Assembly (NCBI RefSeq): GCF_004005865.1
Contig: NZ_SACN01000002.1
Span: forward strand, 554,757-618,756
DNA length: 64,000 nt
Reading direction: 5' to 3'
Origin: Sphingomonas crocodyli
GTDB taxonomy: Bacteria > Pseudomonadota > Alphaproteobacteria > Sphingomonadales > Sphingomonadaceae
The translations under genes and the position numbers were made by a program. Shown in pieces: positions 10,870 to 20,502 of this stretch (position 1 is its first letter; every line of letters starts with the position of its first letter). The notes under the pieces were generated by a model, which did no database searches, had not been told where the DNA came from, and saw nothing but the letters and a program-made list of their open reading frames with translations.

Positions 10870-11010
10870 CTCAAATCCTCTCCCGGAGGGAGAGGGGGAC
10901 CACCCGAAGGGTGGTGGAGAGGTATTGGCCGGCAGCGAGCCGGTGCGGTTGTTGTGACTACCCCTCCACCGGCTTCGCCGGTCCCCCTCCCCCTCCGGGG
11001 GAGGATCTAG
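10870..11010. repeat. REP-like palindromic element
   Basis: Composite palindrome with arms aatcctctcccggagggag and ccctccccctccgggggagg around inner stems such as gggaccacccgaagggtggt and ccaccggcttcgccgg. It fills the whole space between the YbaL-type antiporter and the MFS transporter, both on the minus strand. The middle (tattggccggcagcgagccgg) differs from the copy at 9449-9574, but the layout is the same, and it is closest to the copy at 57,418. Confidence 0.7.
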
Positions 11011-11016
11011 GGCACA

Positions 11017-12642
11017 TCACCCCACACACAACTCCGCCATGCGTCGCGCGATTTCGCGTTCGCCGGAGATCACGCAGTCGGCGCCCAGTTTCTCCAGATG
11101 CTCATATTCGGCATCCGAATGCGATCGGGCGATGACGCGGATGTTGGGGCAGATCGCACGCGCCTGTTCCAGCACCGCGCCCGCCTCGAATCCTTCGGGG
11201 ATCGCGATCAGGATCACGCTGGCATGGTCCGCGCCTGCCGCGCGCAACGTCTTCTGTTCGACGGCGTTGCCGGTCACGACCTCGTAACCCGATTTGCGGG
11301 CGCGCTCGGCCATGTCCTTTTCGCCTTCGATGATGACGAAGGACCGCGCCTTCTCGCTGATGTCGCTGGCCAGCTGGCGGCCGACACGGCCGTAACCGAC
11401 CAGGATCCAATGCCCCTTGCGCGCCGGCTTCTGCTCGGTCTCCGCCTCCGGCTCGGCATCCTCGGCCTCGCGCCGGGGCACGAAGGAGAAGATGATCGGG
11501 TTGAGGAAGATTGAGATCATCGCGCCCGCCAGCACCATGTCGCGAGCGTCTGCCGGCAAGATTTCCAGATTGGCGCCCAGCGTGATCAGGATGAACGAGA
11601 ATTCGCCGATCTGCGCAAGGCTGGCCGCGATCGTGATCGCCTTGTGGCTCGAATGGCCGAAGGCGCGGACGATCGCATAGGCCGCGATCGATTTGCCGAC
11701 CACGATGATCCCCACCGTCGCCAGCACGCCCAGCGGCTGTTCGACGACGATGCTGGGATTGAACAACATGCCCACCGACACGAAGAACAACACCGCGAAG
11801 GCGTCGCGCAGCGGCAGCGTCTCTTCGGTCGCGCGGCGGCTCAGTTCGGTTTCGCCCAGGATCATGCCCGCGAAGAAGGCGCCCAGTGCGAAGCTGACCC
11901 CGAACACCACGGCCGCGCCGAAAGCGACGCCCAGTGCGATGGCGAGGACGGCGAGGCGGAACAGCTCGCGCGATCCGCTATGCGCGACCCAGTGGAGCGT
12001 CGAGGGGATGAAGCGCCGCCCGACGATCAGGATCAGCGCCAGGAACCCGCCGACCTTCAGCAGCGTGCCGCCCAGCGCCATCGCGATTTCGGTCGTCCCG
12101 CTCGCGCCTTCGCCGCTGGTGGAACGGGCGAGGACCGGCAGCAGGACGAGCGCCAGCACCATCACCAGATCCTCGACGATCAACCAGCCGACCGCGATCC
12201 GCCCGCGTTCGGTATCGACCAGATCGAGCGACTGCATCGCGCGCAGCAGCACCACGGTACTCGCGACCGACAGCGCCAGGCCGAAGACGAAGCCCGCGAC
12301 GGGAGTCCAGCCGAACAGCCAGCCGAGCCCCATGCCCATCAATGTCGCCGCCGCGATCTGCCCGATCGCGCCGGGCACCGCGATCTTTTTCACCGACAGC
12401 AGGTCGCGCAGCGAGAAGTGGAGGCCGACGCCGAACATCAGCAGGATCACGCCGATTTCGGCCAGTTCGTTGGCCAGGCCCGAATGGGCGACGAAGCCGG
12501 GGGTGAAGGGGCCCACCGCGACGCCGGCGAGCAGATAGCCCGCGATCGGCGATATGCGCATCCGGTGCGCGAGCGCGCCGAAGATGAAGGCGACGACAAG
12601 GCCGGCGACGATCGTCGCGACCAATGGGGTATGATGCGGCAT
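11017..12642 (-). CDS. ybaL: YbaL/KefB-type cation:proton antiporter with TrkA-N domain
   Basis: A 541-residue CPA2-family protein. Residues 1 to about 385 form the Na/H-exchanger membrane domain (start HTPLVATIVAGLVVAFIFG; conserved ELAEIGVILLMFGVGL). Residues from about 405 form a cytoplasmic TrkA-N Rossmann domain opening with WILVGYGRVGRQLA, which normally binds NAD(H) or nucleotides and gates transport. Overall length and the direct fusion to TrkA-N match YbaL rather than KefB/KefC, which carry a different C-terminal layout. Probably K+ efflux or pH homeostasis. Confidence 0.85.
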   Translation of the reverse strand: MPHHTPLVATIVAGLVVAFIFGALAHRMRISPIAGYLLAGVAVGPFTPGFVAHSGLANELAEIGVILLMFGVGLHFSLRDLLSVKKIAVPGAIGQIAAATLMGMGLGWLFGWTPVAGFVFGLALSVASTVVLLRAMQSLDLVDTERGRIAVGWLIVEDLVMVLALVLLPVLARSTSGEGASGTTEIAMALGGTLLKVGGFLALILIVGRRFIPSTLHWVAHSGSRELFRLAVLAIALGVAFGAAVVFGVSFALGAFFAGMILGETELSRRATEETLPLRDAFAVLFFVSVGMLFNPSIVVEQPLGVLATVGIIVVGKSIAAYAIVRAFGHSSHKAITIAASLAQIGEFSFILITLGANLEILPADARDMVLAGAMISIFLNPIIFSFVPRREAEDAEPEAETEQKPARKGHWILVGYGRVGRQLASDISEKARSFVIIEGEKDMAERARKSGYEVVTGNAVEQKTLRAAGADHASVILIAIPEGFEAGAVLEQARAICPNIRVIARSHSDAEYEHLEKLGADCVISGEREIARRMAELCVG

Positions 12643-12717
12643 GGCGGCTCGCTTTCACATGTTGGGGCGGCCACCGGTCGGCCGCCCCACGGGGTCATTC
12701 AAAAGGGTCGCGGATCT

Positions 12718-12822
12718 TCATTGTACGGCGGCGCTGATCAGCGCGCCGATGATGCCCGCGGCGGCGGCCACGCCGCCCCACAGGGCGAAACGGAACCATC
12801 CGGGTGGCTTTCGCCTGTCCAT
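12718..12822 (-). CDS. Small single-pass membrane protein
   Basis: A 34-residue peptide: a short basic N-terminus (MDRRKPPGWFR) and one membrane helix rich in Ala/Gly (FALWGGVAAAAGIIGALISAA). A ribosome site (ggaggt) lies 8 nt upstream of the ATG. It is located between two larger minus-strand genes. No function is known to me; peptides of this type are frequent in sphingomonads. It is real by shape and ribosome site rather than by homology. Confidence 0.6.
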   Translation of the reverse strand: MDRRKPPGWFRFALWGGVAAAAGIIGALISAAVQ

Positions 12823-12889
12823 AAACACCTCCGATTGGGATAAACCAACGGGATAGAGTCGCCGCGCGAAAGCGGCCGTTCGGACGGGA

Positions 12890-13282
12890 TCAGGCGTGCG
12901 GCGGGGCGCGGGGCCGGGCGTTGCCGCGTGAGTGGCCGGGCAGGTCCGTCGCGACGAACGGCAGGACGAAAGCGGGCGCAATCGCGACGGGCGCGACCGC
13001 CATCGTCAGGATGATCGCGCGCCGATCGGGAATGTGGATGTCGGGGGCGGGCGGGGTGTGCCGCGCGGCCGATTGCCGGGCGACGGTCTGCGACCGCGAT
13101 TTGAGCGCCACGCTGGTGGTCGCCGGATCGAAGGCCGATCCCACCATCTTGGGTGAAGAGATCGCCCCGCTGGGCAACGCGCAGAGGATTGCGGTCCACA
13201 ACGCCACCCAGGCCGCGACGACGAAGCTGTAGCGAGGTTTCACTCGCGGCTTCGGGCCTGGAATTGCGGTCGTTTCGATCAT
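12890..13282 (-). CDS. Hypothetical membrane-anchored protein
   Basis: A 130-residue product with a basic N-terminus, one helix near residues 18-38 (YSFVVAAWVALWTAILCALP) and a second hydrophobic stretch at about residues 91-110 (ILTMAVAPVAIAPAFVLPFV). The intervening region is polar and the C-terminus is Arg/Pro-rich. I do not recognise it. A low-complexity frame could be a chance reading of GC-rich DNA, but two well-placed membrane segments and the lack of a competing gene favour coding. It is divergent from thrC. Confidence 0.5.
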   Translation of the reverse strand: MIETTAIPGPKPRVKPRYSFVVAAWVALWTAILCALPSGAISSPKMVGSAFDPATTSVALKSRSQTVARQSAARHTPPAPDIHIPDRRAIILTMAVAPVAIAPAFVLPFVATDLPGHSRGNARPRAPPHA

Positions 13283-13421
13283 TGCCTTCGCTGTCTTACC
13301 ATATCGGCCAAGTGTTGTGGGCGGAAATTGTTCCCCCGCGGGGGTCGATCGCCTGCCTTTTCACCGTAAAAACCCCGTTCTTCTTGCCCCTGTGCGCCGC
13401 AAAGCCTAAGGCCCGCCGATC

Positions 13422-14822
13422 ATGCAGTATGTCAGCACGCGCGGGGCCGCACCCCGGATGGGATTCGAGGATGTCACGCTTGCGGGGCTCGCCAGCGACG
13501 GGGGGCTTTATGTCCCCGAAAGCTGGCCGGGATTTTCGCGCGATGAGATCGCGGCGCTCAAGGGCTTGTCCTATGTCGATACGGCGGTCGCGGTCATGCG
13601 TCCCTTCGTCGCGGGCGCGCTGACCGACGAGGAACTCAAGGGCCTGTGCGAGACGGCCTATGGCCGCTTCAGCCACGCTGCGGTCGTGCCGCTCAAGCAG
13701 CTCGATCATCGCCAGTGGGTGATGGAGCTGTTCCACGGCCCGACGCTCGCGTTCAAGGATGTCGCGCTCCAGCTACTCGGCCTGCTGTTCGAACGCTTCC
13801 TGCGCGATCGCGATACGCATCTGACGATCGTGGGCGCGACCAGCGGCGACACCGGCTCGGCCGCGATCGATGCGGTGGCGGGCCGTGCGAAGATCGACAT
13901 CTTCATGCTCCACCCCAAGGGCCGCGTGTCCGAGGTGCAGCGTCGGCAGATGACGACGGTGCTCGCCCCCAACGTCCACAATATCGCGATCGAAGGCAGC
14001 TTCGACGATGCTCAGGCGTTGGTGAAGGCTATGTTCGCGCATCAGAGCTTCGCCACACGCTACAACATCGCCGCGGTCAATTCGATCAACTGGGCGCGGT
14101 TGATGGCGCAGGTCGTCTATTATTTCTATTCGGCCGTGCGCCTTGGCGCGCCCGATCGCCCCGTCGCCTTCTCGGTGCCCACCGGCAATTTCGGCGATGT
14201 GTTCGCGGGCTATGTCGCGTCGAAGATGGGGCTTCCGGTCGCCAAGCTGATCGTCGCCACCAACGTCAACGACATCCTCCACCGCGCGCTTTCTGCCGGT
14301 GATTATTCGGTCGGCACGGTCACGCCCACGGCGGCGCCATCGATGGATATTCAGGTCAGTTCGAACTTCGAACGCCTGTTGTTCGACATGCATGGCCGCG
14401 ATGGCGCGGCGCTCGCCGCGTCGATGCGCGGATTCGAGGAGACGAAGAAGCTCGCCATCCCCGCCGCGATGCGCGGTGAGGTCGAAGGGCTGTTCGCCAG
14501 CACCCGCGTCGACGCCGATCGCATGGCGCTGGCGATGCGCTGGGGGCAGGACAAGGCGGGCGAACTGCTCGATCCGCACACCGCGATCGGCTTCGCTGCC
14601 GCGCAGGATGCCGATCTGCCGGCCGACGTTCCCGTCGTGACGCTGGCGACCGCGCACCCGGCCAAGTTCGGCGACGCCGTCGAGCGCGCGACCGGCGTGC
14701 GCCCGACGCTGCCCGGCCGTGTCGGCAACCTGTTCGAGCGCGAGGAGCGTTACGCGACCTTGCCCGCGACGATGGAAGCGATCGAAGGCTTCGTCGCCGA
14801 CCAAGTCGGGGCTGACGCTTAA
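13422..14822 (+). CDS. thrC: Threonine synthase
   Basis: PLP-dependent enzyme converting O-phospho-L-homoserine to threonine. The 466 residues match the bacterial long form. The N-terminus (YVSTRGAAPRMGFEDVTLAG) and the PLP lysine box GPTLAFKDVALQ are typical, as is the phosphate-binding VGATSGDTGSAAI loop. It is followed after 6 bp by the M16 protease gene, a pairing often seen downstream of cox operons in Alphaproteobacteria. Confidence 0.97.
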   Translation: MQYVSTRGAAPRMGFEDVTLAGLASDGGLYVPESWPGFSRDEIAALKGLSYVDTAVAVMRPFVAGALTDEELKGLCETAYGRFSHAAVVPLKQLDHRQWVMELFHGPTLAFKDVALQLLGLLFERFLRDRDTHLTIVGATSGDTGSAAIDAVAGRAKIDIFMLHPKGRVSEVQRRQMTTVLAPNVHNIAIEGSFDDAQALVKAMFAHQSFATRYNIAAVNSINWARLMAQVVYYFYSAVRLGAPDRPVAFSVPTGNFGDVFAGYVASKMGLPVAKLIVATNVNDILHRALSAGDYSVGTVTPTAAPSMDIQVSSNFERLLFDMHGRDGAALAASMRGFEETKKLAIPAAMRGEVEGLFASTRVDADRMALAMRWGQDKAGELLDPHTAIGFAAAQDADLPADVPVVTLATAHPAKFGDAVERATGVRPTLPGRVGNLFEREERYATLPATMEAIEGFVADQVGADA

Positions 14823-14828
14823 GTCGCC

Positions 14829-16061
14829 ATGTCGGCTCCTTTGATCCATCGCCTGCCCAACGGCTTCACCGTCGCCGCCGATCCGATGGCGGGGGTGGAG
14901 ACGGTCGCCATCGGCCTGCACGTCGATTGCGGCGCGCGGCATGAGGAGGCGCGCACCAATGGCCTCGCGCACCTGTTCGAACATATGGTGTTCAAGGGTG
15001 CGGGCGGCCGTAACGCGCGCGAGATCAGCGAAGCGATCGAAAATGTCGGCGGCTATCTGAACGCCTATACCTCGCGCGATCAGACGGTGTTTCAGGCGCG
15101 GCTGCTGGCCGATGATACGCCTTTGGGCGTCGGCCTGATCGCCGATCTGATCCGCAAGCCGCATTTCGAACCGAGCGACCTCGTCCGCGAAAAGGATGTG
15201 GTGCTGCAGGAACTGGGCGAGGCGCGCGACCAGCCCGACGATATCATCAACGATCATTTCCACTCGACCGCCTGGCCAAAGCAGGCCTTCGGCCGCCCGG
15301 TGCTGGGCGACGAGGAAACGATCGCGGCGATTGGCCGCGACGATCTGTTCGGCTGGACCGAACGGCATTACCGGCCCGACGCGATGGTGCTGGCGGCGGC
15401 GGGCAAGGTCGATTTCGACGCGCTCGTGGCGCTCGCCGAAACCCGCTTCGGCGACATGGAGCAGGCACCCCGCCCGGTGGCCGACGTGGCCGTCTATGAA
15501 GGCGGCAACTTCGTCGAGCGGCGCCGGCTGGAATCGGCGCACATCCTGTTCGGGCATGAAGGCCTGTCCTATCTCGATCCCGATTATTACGCGCTGATGC
15601 TGTTCAGCCAGGCGGCAGGCGAGGGTTCTTCCTCGCGGCTGTTCCAGGCGGTGCGTGAGGAGCGTGGCCTCGCTTATTCGGTCGGCAGTTCGGTTTCGGC
15701 GTGGCGCGATACCGGGATGATGACCGTCTATCTTGCGACCGCGCGGGCCGAGGCGGCGGGTGCGGTGAACCTGTCACGATCGATCCTGCACGATACGGCC
15801 GCGACCCTGAGCGACGTCGAACTCGCGCGCGCCAAGGCGCAGATCAAGGCGACGATCCTGATGGCGCTGGAATCGGTACAAGGCCGCGCCGACCGGCTGG
15901 GTTTCCAGACGCTGGTTCACGGCAAGCCGCTCGATCTCTCCACCATCGTCGCGCGGATCGATGCCTGCCAGGTCGATCAGGTCCGCGCCGTCGGCACCCG
16001 CATCCTCACCGGGCGCGAGACGCTGGCGACGGTCGGCCCCGCGCTGAAGGCGGCGGCGTGA
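14829..16061 (+). CDS. M16 family zinc metallopeptidase (processing-peptidase-like)
   Basis: A 410-residue pitrilysin-family peptidase related to the mitochondrial processing peptidase beta subunit. The inverted zinc motif HxxEH is present as LAHLFEHMVFKG (His, Glu, His), and the distal Glu lies in the downstream EDxxxxELGEA region (LQELGEARDQPDD). The C-terminal half carries the family's second domain with its conserved R-Y pair (REERGLAYSVGSS). It probably degrades or trims short peptides in the periplasm or cytoplasm; no signal peptide is seen, which favours the cytoplasm. Confidence 0.92.
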   Translation: MSAPLIHRLPNGFTVAADPMAGVETVAIGLHVDCGARHEEARTNGLAHLFEHMVFKGAGGRNAREISEAIENVGGYLNAYTSRDQTVFQARLLADDTPLGVGLIADLIRKPHFEPSDLVREKDVVLQELGEARDQPDDIINDHFHSTAWPKQAFGRPVLGDEETIAAIGRDDLFGWTERHYRPDAMVLAAAGKVDFDALVALAETRFGDMEQAPRPVADVAVYEGGNFVERRRLESAHILFGHEGLSYLDPDYYALMLFSQAAGEGSSSRLFQAVREERGLAYSVGSSVSAWRDTGMMTVYLATARAEAAGAVNLSRSILHDTAATLSDVELARAKAQIKATILMALESVQGRADRLGFQTLVHGKPLDLSTIVARIDACQVDQVRAVGTRILTGRETLATVGPALKAAA

Positions 16062-16070
16062 CGCATTGAT

Positions 16071-16937
16071 ATGGAACTGAAGACCCTCATCACCGAACCC
16101 TGGGACGATTACGGCCTGATCGACAGCGGGCATGGGCGCAAGCTGGAGCGGTTCGGCCGCTTTCGCTTCATCCGCCCCGAACCGCAGGCGATGTGGGCGC
16201 CCGCCACGTCCGACTGGCAGGCCGATGGCGACTTCATCGCCGCGTCCGATGAGGATGGCGGCGGCAAGTGGCATCTCTCGCGCGATGTGCCGCGCGGCGG
16301 CTGGCATCTGAAGTGGGAGGAGGTTCGCTTCCTCGCGCAGAACACGCCCTTCCGTCATCTCGCCTTCTTCCCCGACATGATGCCCCAATGGGGATGGGCG
16401 CGCGAACGCACGCAGGAGGGCAGCGAGATGCTCAACCTGTTCGGCTATACCGGCGTCGGCACGCTGGCGCTGGCGGGCAAGGGCGCGCGCGTCACGCATG
16501 TCGATGCGTCCAAGAAATCGGTCGAGGCGGGCAAGGCCAATGCCTTCCTGTCCGACATGTCCGATCGCCCGATCCGCTGGATGGTCGACGACGCGGTGAA
16601 GTTCGCCGCCCGCGAAGTGCGCCGGGCGCGTCGCTATGACGGCATCATCCTCGATCCGCCCAAATTCGGGCGCGGGCCGGATGGGGAAGTCTGGCGGCTG
16701 GAGGAACATCTTCCCGGCCTGATCCAGCATTGCCGCAACGTGCTGGATCGCAATTCGCGTTTCCTGGTCCTCACCGTCTATGCGGTGCGCATGTCGGCGC
16801 TGGCGATCGGGGCGCTACTCGAACAGATGCTCGGCGACCTCGGTGGTCGCATCGAAGTCGGCGAAATGGCGGTGCGAGAGGAAGCCCGCGGCCTCCTGCT
16901 CCCCACCGCTATCTTCGCGCGCTGGGTGAACGACTGA
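16071..16937 (+). CDS. Class I SAM-dependent methyltransferase (RlmI/RlmK-like)
   Basis: The 288 residues include the SAM-binding loop LNLFGYTGVGTLALAGKGA, an acidic strand end (VTHVDASKKSV) and the motif ILDPPKFGRGP, a DPPK-type box also found in 23S rRNA m5C/m2G methyltransferases of COG1092. No PUA domain is present, and the protein is shorter than RlmI (about 396 aa). A nucleic-acid substrate is likely, the exact target unknown. It lies 9 bp after the M16 gene and is likely to be co-transcribed. Confidence 0.8.
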   Translation: MELKTLITEPWDDYGLIDSGHGRKLERFGRFRFIRPEPQAMWAPATSDWQADGDFIAASDEDGGGKWHLSRDVPRGGWHLKWEEVRFLAQNTPFRHLAFFPDMMPQWGWARERTQEGSEMLNLFGYTGVGTLALAGKGARVTHVDASKKSVEAGKANAFLSDMSDRPIRWMVDDAVKFAAREVRRARRYDGIILDPPKFGRGPDGEVWRLEEHLPGLIQHCRNVLDRNSRFLVLTVYAVRMSALAIGALLEQMLGDLGGRIEVGEMAVREEARGLLLPTAIFARWVND

Positions 16938-16943
16938 TCCTAT

Positions 16944-17100
16944 TATCTCCCCTCCCTGCCTAGGGAGGGGATTGAGGGGTGGGTGCGCGCGTCTGCGCGC
17001 CAAAAGACTCTCCGCCGCTCGATAAAAGAAAAGGCCGGGGGATCGACCCCCGACCCTTTCTTACCCACCCCCAACCCCTCCCCAGGCAGGGAGGGGAGTT
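16944..17100. repeat. Intergenic inverted repeat (REP-like, second type)
   Basis: Arms cccctccctgcctaggga and ccaggcagggaggggag flank the space between the methyltransferase and the convergent Rieske gene, with inner arms gaggggtgggt / acccacccccaaccc. The middle carries a smaller hairpin around gcgcgcgtctgcgcgc. It differs from the composite type at 9449. It may work as a bidirectional terminator. Confidence 0.6.
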
Positions 17101-17112
17101 TAAAGGGCGCGA

Positions 17113-18102
17113 TTACGCCGCCAGCAATTCCTCGGCATATTCGCGCCACTTCATGATCGGGCCGTCGCCGGCGCAGATCAGCGGGCGTTCGAGGTGCTTC
17201 TTGAAGTTCAGCACCTTCATGTCCTGATCGATCTCGGTCATCACGCGCGCGGCGAAGGCCTTGCCGATCTGCTCGTTCATTTCGGGCGAACCGGTGTCGA
17301 GCATGAACATGCGGATCCGCATCAGGCTGCGTTCGCGGTCGATCGGGGTGATCGTGTTGTTCTGGCAAAAGCCATAGCCGGTGCCGAGCACGACATGGCT
17401 GACCATGCTCATCCCGCTGAAGTTGAACTGCATGAAGTGGATCGCGGTGCGCTCGCCATCGGGCATCGCTTCGAAATTGACCTCGAGGCCGAAATCGTGG
17501 CGCACGACGTCGGCGATCTCGGGCATGCCGTTGCTGCGGTGAAGCTGCTGGATATGCGCAGTGTCGAAGATGTTTTCATGCAGGTCACGCAGCGGCACGG
17601 TGGTTTCGAAGCTGCGCTCGAACGCGGGCAGCCACACCTTGTCCGAATGCGCCTCGATCACGTTGTACGGCTTGGCCTCGGGCGCCGCGCCGGCATTGTG
17701 CCACCACATCAGCACCATGCCGTTCATCTCCATCGTCGGGTAGAAGCTCAGCTTCGCCTGCGGGGGAACGAACTTGGTATAGGGGATCGAGTTGCACTTG
17801 CCGCTCGTCGCGTCGAAGCGCCACTTGTGGAACGGGCAGACGATCTCGCCCGCATCGATGCAGCCGTCCGCGCTCGCCAGATGCGCGCCCAGATGCGGGC
17901 AATAGGCGTCGGCCACCTTCGCATCGCCATTCTTGTCGCGGAACACGATCAGCTCGCGGTCGAAATAGGATACGGGCAGCAAGGTGTCGGCGCTGATCTC
18001 GGCGCTTTCGGCGACGCAATACCAGCCTTTGCCGAAGCCGACGGTCTGGTCGCGATGCGACATCGGGATCGGCGGCAATTCAATGGGGCTCATCTCGTTC
18101 AT
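17113..18102 (-). CDS. Rieske non-heme iron oxygenase (oxygenase component)
   Basis: The 329 residues begin with a Rieske [2Fe-2S] domain (CPHLGAHLA and CPFHKWRFD supply Cys-His pairs) and continue with the catalytic domain, where ENIFDTAHIQQLH holds the conserved Asp and the two His ligands for mononuclear Fe(II). Proteins of this size and layout include KshA-like steroid 9-alpha-hydroxylases and the DAF-36-type 7-desaturases; the substrate cannot be fixed from sequence. No ferredoxin reductase is nearby, so it must borrow one from elsewhere. Confidence 0.87.
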   Translation of the reverse strand: MNEMSPIELPPIPMSHRDQTVGFGKGWYCVAESAEISADTLLPVSYFDRELIVFRDKNGDAKVADAYCPHLGAHLASADGCIDAGEIVCPFHKWRFDATSGKCNSIPYTKFVPPQAKLSFYPTMEMNGMVLMWWHNAGAAPEAKPYNVIEAHSDKVWLPAFERSFETTVPLRDLHENIFDTAHIQQLHRSNGMPEIADVVRHDFGLEVNFEAMPDGERTAIHFMQFNFSGMSMVSHVVLGTGYGFCQNNTITPIDRERSLMRIRMFMLDTGSPEMNEQIGKAFAARVMTEIDQDMKVLNFKKHLERPLICAGDGPIMKWREYAEELLAA

Positions 18103-18256
18103 CGTGTCTTCTCCTCGCCGGAGGCGATCCGCACACGAACCGGCGCGCGGACGGCCAGCCTTTTTCTGTTTTGAGCGGGGCCATCACATAATGGATCGCG
18201 CCCGCCGTCAAGGCAGGAGGCGATAATTTTTGACGCCAATTCGGAAAATCGGTCGA

Positions 18257-20302
18257 TTATCCGAAACTGTGCTTGATCTTCAGCGTCGGCAATATGTGGC
18301 GGTTGCGCTGGCGGATCTCCAACTGGCCCGGATCGGGGTTGGTGCGATCGGGGAAGAAGAAGGTGCGCCGGCGATAGGATGGCGCCTGCGTGATGTTGTT
18401 CAGCGTCAGGTTCAGCGTGGTGCGCCCGGTCGGCCGATATTCCACGAAGACGCTGGTATCGGGATTGCGGCGCGAGAAACGGTCGCGTTCGTTGCGGCGG
18501 AACGTGGTCGAATGGGTGTTGCCCTCCGCATCCACGCCCCAGGCAAACTTGCCCAGATCCTGCCGGAAATTGATCTCGAAATAGAAGGCATCGAAATTGG
18601 AGAATGGCCTTTTCTCCAACGTATAGGGATCGACCACCGACGTTCCGACATAGGATCCGTAGAGCGTCAGCCGCCCGCCCTTGATCCCGAAGTTCTTGAG
18701 TGGCGCATCGACCTTCGCGCGCGCGATCCACTTGTCGCCATTGCCCAGATTGCCGGGCGCGTCGAATCCTTCGGGTGTCGGCACGCGATCCTGCACCTTC
18801 TGCACCTTGTCATGGCCCAGCTCGATCTTGATCAGGCCATCGCCCAGGATCGGCCGCTCGATCGTCGCCAGCACCTCCCACGCGCGCTGGGGCACCAGAT
18901 TGGCGTTGCCGCCGTTGATCTGTTCGGCGGCCAGGGTCGCGCTGCTGATGAAATCTTCGAACTGAAGCTGCGCGACTGTGCGCGACACCGAAAGCTGCGC
19001 GTGCCATCCGCCGCGCGGGCGCCAGTCGATCGTTACCTTGGGCTTGGGGAAACGCAAAGTCCGTTCGGCCTGCGCATCGCCGCTCACCGTCAGGCGCGAC
19101 GCTTCGTAGGTGAAGCCCAAATCGGCGCGCAGTGTCTTCGTGATCGGGCGTCCCGCATTGATGAACAATTCGCCGCGCTTCTCCTTCACCACCGCCTGAT
19201 CGATCGGCAGGTCGATGCGGTTGCGCGTGCCGCCGGGCGTCACGTCGAACAGGCCGACATCGCTGTCCAGCTTGTTGAGCGCGGCCTCGCCCCCGATCTC
19301 GACCGACCAGCCGAGCAGGTTCGCACGGTTCCACGAAAGCCGCGCCAGCGTCTCCTCGCTCACATCGTCGGTCGTCTGCTGGTTGCCGCCCAGCGACGCG
19401 CCGTTCGCGCGCAGGAAGATGGTGTCGGCCAGATCGCGGTCGCGCCGTGTGGCGAGACCCACCAGCTTGATCCCGCCGCCCGCCAGCGGCCGCGTCACAT
19501 CGCCGCCAATCTCGATCCGCCGCACGTCGAAACGCTGGGTCAGCGCGTCGTTGCGGGCCGGGCCGGTGGCGGGGAAAACGTTGTTGCGCTGATCGAGCTT
19601 GAAGTTCGCCTGCGCGATCCGTGCGTTCAGATGCGCGGTGCGGTTGGTACCGCCATCATAGGCCCAGCTGCCCGACAGCGCATAGGTCGGCTCGGTCTGC
19701 GTGTTCACCTTGTCGCGAAACTCGCGCAGCGTGCCGGCGGGCAGGGTGGTGATCCGGTCGAACCCCTCCTCGGTATAGACGCCGTTGGTCAGCTGCGCGG
19801 ACAAGTTGAAGGTCGATTTGCCCCGTCGCAGCAGCCCGGCCAGGCTCGCCTCGGGCGTCAGCCGCCCACGAAAGTCGCGCCGGATCGTGCCCTCCGCCGT
19901 GCCCGCGATCCCGCCCGCATCGCTCAGCACCAGGTTCAGCACCTGCGCCTTGGCGGTATATTCGGATCCGAAGCGTTCGCCCGATCCCACCTCGACCCGC
20001 ACGACGCGGTTGGCGGGGATGCGTGACAGGATCACCTCGATACTGTCCGATTTCGAGATCGGTCGCTGCCCGTTGATCACGACATTGCCCGCCGCCTGGC
20101 TGAAGCCGCGAATATCCTCGTCGACCTTCTCGATCACGAAGCCGGGCACGCGCCGTACGATCTCCAGCGCGTTGGCGGGGGAAAAGGGGGTAAAGAAGCT
20201 GGCCGGATAAGCATTCACCGCCGTCTGCGCGGCGGCGGGCGATGCGGCGGCCGTAATCGCGCCTAAAGCCAGGAAAAGCTGCGGCTTGAAACGACGCATC
20301 AT
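18257..20302 (-). CDS. TonB-dependent outer-membrane receptor
   Basis: The 681 residues start with a signal peptide (cut near PAAAQTA), then a plug domain with the NALEIVRRVPGF and NVVINGQRP boxes, then a predicted beta-barrel rich in alternating aromatic strands and ending in a terminal Phe-Gly (KIKHSFG). The barrel is shorter than that of typical siderophore receptors, and the plug resembles the sphingomonad TonB-dependent receptors of unknown ligand. No ligand-specific neighbour is present. The gene is divergent from the EEP hydrolase. Confidence 0.85.
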   Translation of the reverse strand: MMRRFKPQLFLALGAITAAASPAAAQTAVNAYPASFFTPFSPANALEIVRRVPGFVIEKVDEDIRGFSQAAGNVVINGQRPISKSDSIEVILSRIPANRVVRVEVGSGERFGSEYTAKAQVLNLVLSDAGGIAGTAEGTIRRDFRGRLTPEASLAGLLRRGKSTFNLSAQLTNGVYTEEGFDRITTLPAGTLREFRDKVNTQTEPTYALSGSWAYDGGTNRTAHLNARIAQANFKLDQRNNVFPATGPARNDALTQRFDVRRIEIGGDVTRPLAGGGIKLVGLATRRDRDLADTIFLRANGASLGGNQQTTDDVSEETLARLSWNRANLLGWSVEIGGEAALNKLDSDVGLFDVTPGGTRNRIDLPIDQAVVKEKRGELFINAGRPITKTLRADLGFTYEASRLTVSGDAQAERTLRFPKPKVTIDWRPRGGWHAQLSVSRTVAQLQFEDFISSATLAAEQINGGNANLVPQRAWEVLATIERPILGDGLIKIELGHDKVQKVQDRVPTPEGFDAPGNLGNGDKWIARAKVDAPLKNFGIKGGRLTLYGSYVGTSVVDPYTLEKRPFSNFDAFYFEINFRQDLGKFAWGVDAEGNTHSTTFRRNERDRFSRRNPDTSVFVEYRPTGRTTLNLTLNNITQAPSYRRRTFFFPDRTNPDPGQLEIRQRNRHILPTLKIKHSFG

Positions 20303-20502
20303 GCGATCAACGATGTAATAAAAGGCATGATCGGGAAATAAAGTAAGCCCCGTTGGGGGCCAGAGCCGTTCGTCGACCTCTCATGCTGTTCATCGACTTG
20401 TGTCGGATGCGTTCAGCAACCGTTTTGACATGCGGATGACCGGGCGACTGAAACATTTTTCGCGCAAAAGCGCCGTGACTTCGATCGCGGCGGAGACGAA
20501 CG

